A stretch of DNA of 64,000 bases from Bradyrhizobium guangdongense (GTDB lineage Bacteria; Pseudomonadota; Alphaproteobacteria; Rhizobiales; Xanthobacteraceae). This document shows positions 63,390 to 64,000 of this stretch, in pieces. The translations under genes were made by a program, and so were the position numbers. How positions within the stretch are numbered: position 1 is the stretch's first letter; each line of letters begins with the position of its first letter. Under the pieces are notes generated by a model. It had not been told where the DNA came from. It saw only the letters and a list, made by a program, of their open reading frames with translations, and searched no databases. The stretch spans positions 620,001-684,000 of the forward strand of contig NZ_CP030052.1 of the NCBI RefSeq assembly GCF_004114975.1. Direction: 5' to 3'.

Positions 63390-63978
63390 TCAAAGGCGGG
63401 AGAGCTGTTGGCCACCGCCAACGTCGATATGAATGCCGATCGCATAAGGGATCTCTCCGCGAACAGGGAGGGTCACGGCCCGGCCGATCTCTTCAGGCCC
63501 CAGCGCGCCATTGGAATGCCGCCGGTGGCGATCAAATCGTCATAACGATCCTTCGCCGCGGCTGTCATCTCGGTGCGAATGATGACGAAGCTGTTCGCCT
63601 CACGACTGGCTTCCGAGCCTATCACCATCTACGACGTCAGGCCGGGTGTCATTCCAACGCCCGCCTTGCTGATACAACAGTCGGCCCTGTTTTCGCCGAT
63701 GATCTCTGCATTCGCCGAGCCGATGAAGATCACCGATCCCGGGCGCCTTTCGACGAGGCCCAGGCACCTCCTCGCAAAACACTGTGTGAGGAAAAAGCCG
63801 GCACGAAGGTTGATGTCCAGCGTCCGATCGTAGCTTTCCGGCTCAAGGTCGAGGATATCCCCGCGCTGCAGTGCTGCAGTGAGCTTACGCTAGCATTGTT
63901 GACCAGGCAGGTGGCTCGCCGAGCTCTCCCGCAATCCGGGCCAGCAACGCATCGTTTCCCGATCTCGGAAAACATCGT
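63390..63978 (-). pseudogene. Decayed SDR (3-ketoacyl-ACP reductase type) with internal micro-inversion
   Basis: Reading down the minus strand: ALLARIAGELGEP, then LVNNAS after a one-base deletion, then GDILDLEPESYDRTLDINLR running on to RRPGSVIFIGSANAEI after another frameshift, then ADCCISKAGVGM. There the catalytic Tyr of YxxxK is replaced by Cys. The next 66 bases (63583-63648) are inverted. After them the gene continues RTEMTAAAKDRYDDLIA and, one frame over, PEEIGRAVTLPVRGEIPYAI, ending at TGA 63390-63392. Multiple lesions show a dead gene. The N-terminal Rossmann motif was not found at the window edge. Confidence 0.8.
63577..63654. repeat. Inverted repeats bounding a 66-bp micro-inversion
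   Basis: GAATGA (63577-63582) and TCATTC (63649-63654) are perfect 6-bp inverted repeats. The segment between them encodes, on the plus strand, TKLFASRLASEPITIYDVRP, exactly the stretch missing from the minus-strand SDR pseudogene. Flipping the inner 66 bases restores a continuous frame GVGMMTKL...GVIRTEMT. Confidence 0.8.
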
Positions 63979-64000
63979 ATCTATAATACCGGTCGGGAGC

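Overview
The window reads as chromosome of a rhizobial alphaproteobacterium, most likely Bradyrhizobium. The reasons are a complete uptake [NiFe]-hydrogenase (hup/hyp/hox) cluster in the Bradyrhizobium/Rhizobium gene order, sigma-54 promoters in front of its operons, high G+C with strong GC-skewed third positions, and many ABC/TRAP solute transporters. The genus is an inference from gene order and protein style; no database search was possible.

Layout. (1) 1-2.8 kb: the end of a TRAP carboxylate transporter (partial DctP, fused DctQM). (2) 3.1-4.5 kb: a membrane-anchored cyclic-nucleotide-binding protein, a small exported protein and a 59-residue protein. (3) 10.3-5.0 kb, minus strand: a five-gene sugar/polyol ABC-transporter operon ending in an SMP-30/gluconolactonase-like gene. 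(4) 10.9-40.0 kb: the hydrogenase region. It holds a nickel permease (hupN), a TonB-dependent receptor, a second hupC-like cytochrome b on the minus strand, a chemoreceptor, a DUF3422 protein, the H2 sensor hupUV, the structural genes hupSLC, accessory genes hupDFGHIJK, hypABFCDE, hoxX, and the two-component genes hoxA and hupT. (5) 40.2-40.6 kb: a decayed short-chain dehydrogenase. (6) 41.1-63.0 kb: a visibly less GC-rich catabolic block. It has an amino-acid-type ABC importer, a luciferase-like (LLM) monooxygenase, a LysR regulator, hydantoinase/oxoprolinase B and A, an IS66 insertion, a flavin reductase, an aldehyde dehydrogenase, a beta-propeller protein, glutamate dehydrogenase, an FAD monooxygenase, RidA, DUF1028 and an M20 deacetylase. 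(7) 63.4-64.0 kb: a second decayed short-chain dehydrogenase containing an in-place micro-inversion.

How the parts work together. HupUV should sense H2 and control the HupT kinase, which modulates HoxA, an NtrC-type activator. Three well-formed -24/-12 promoters, upstream of hupN, hupS and hupG, are the likely outputs. HupN, with perhaps the TonB receptor, would supply nickel. HypA-F plus HoxX build the Fe(CN)2CO/Ni centre. HupF-K assist maturation, HupD clips HupL, and HupSLC passes electrons from H2 to quinone. The catabolic block resembles in logic the Rut pyrimidine pathway (LLM oxygenase + flavin reductase + RidA) joined to ATP-dependent ring opening by HyuAB, deacylation by the M20 enzyme and nitrogen recovery by Gdh. 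Its substrate cannot be read from sequence but is probably a nitrogen heterocycle or cyclic amide.

The IS66 copy is defined to the base (50373-53545, with an 8-bp target duplication) but carries frameshifts in tnpB and tnpC. No rRNA, tRNA or CRISPR array was seen.
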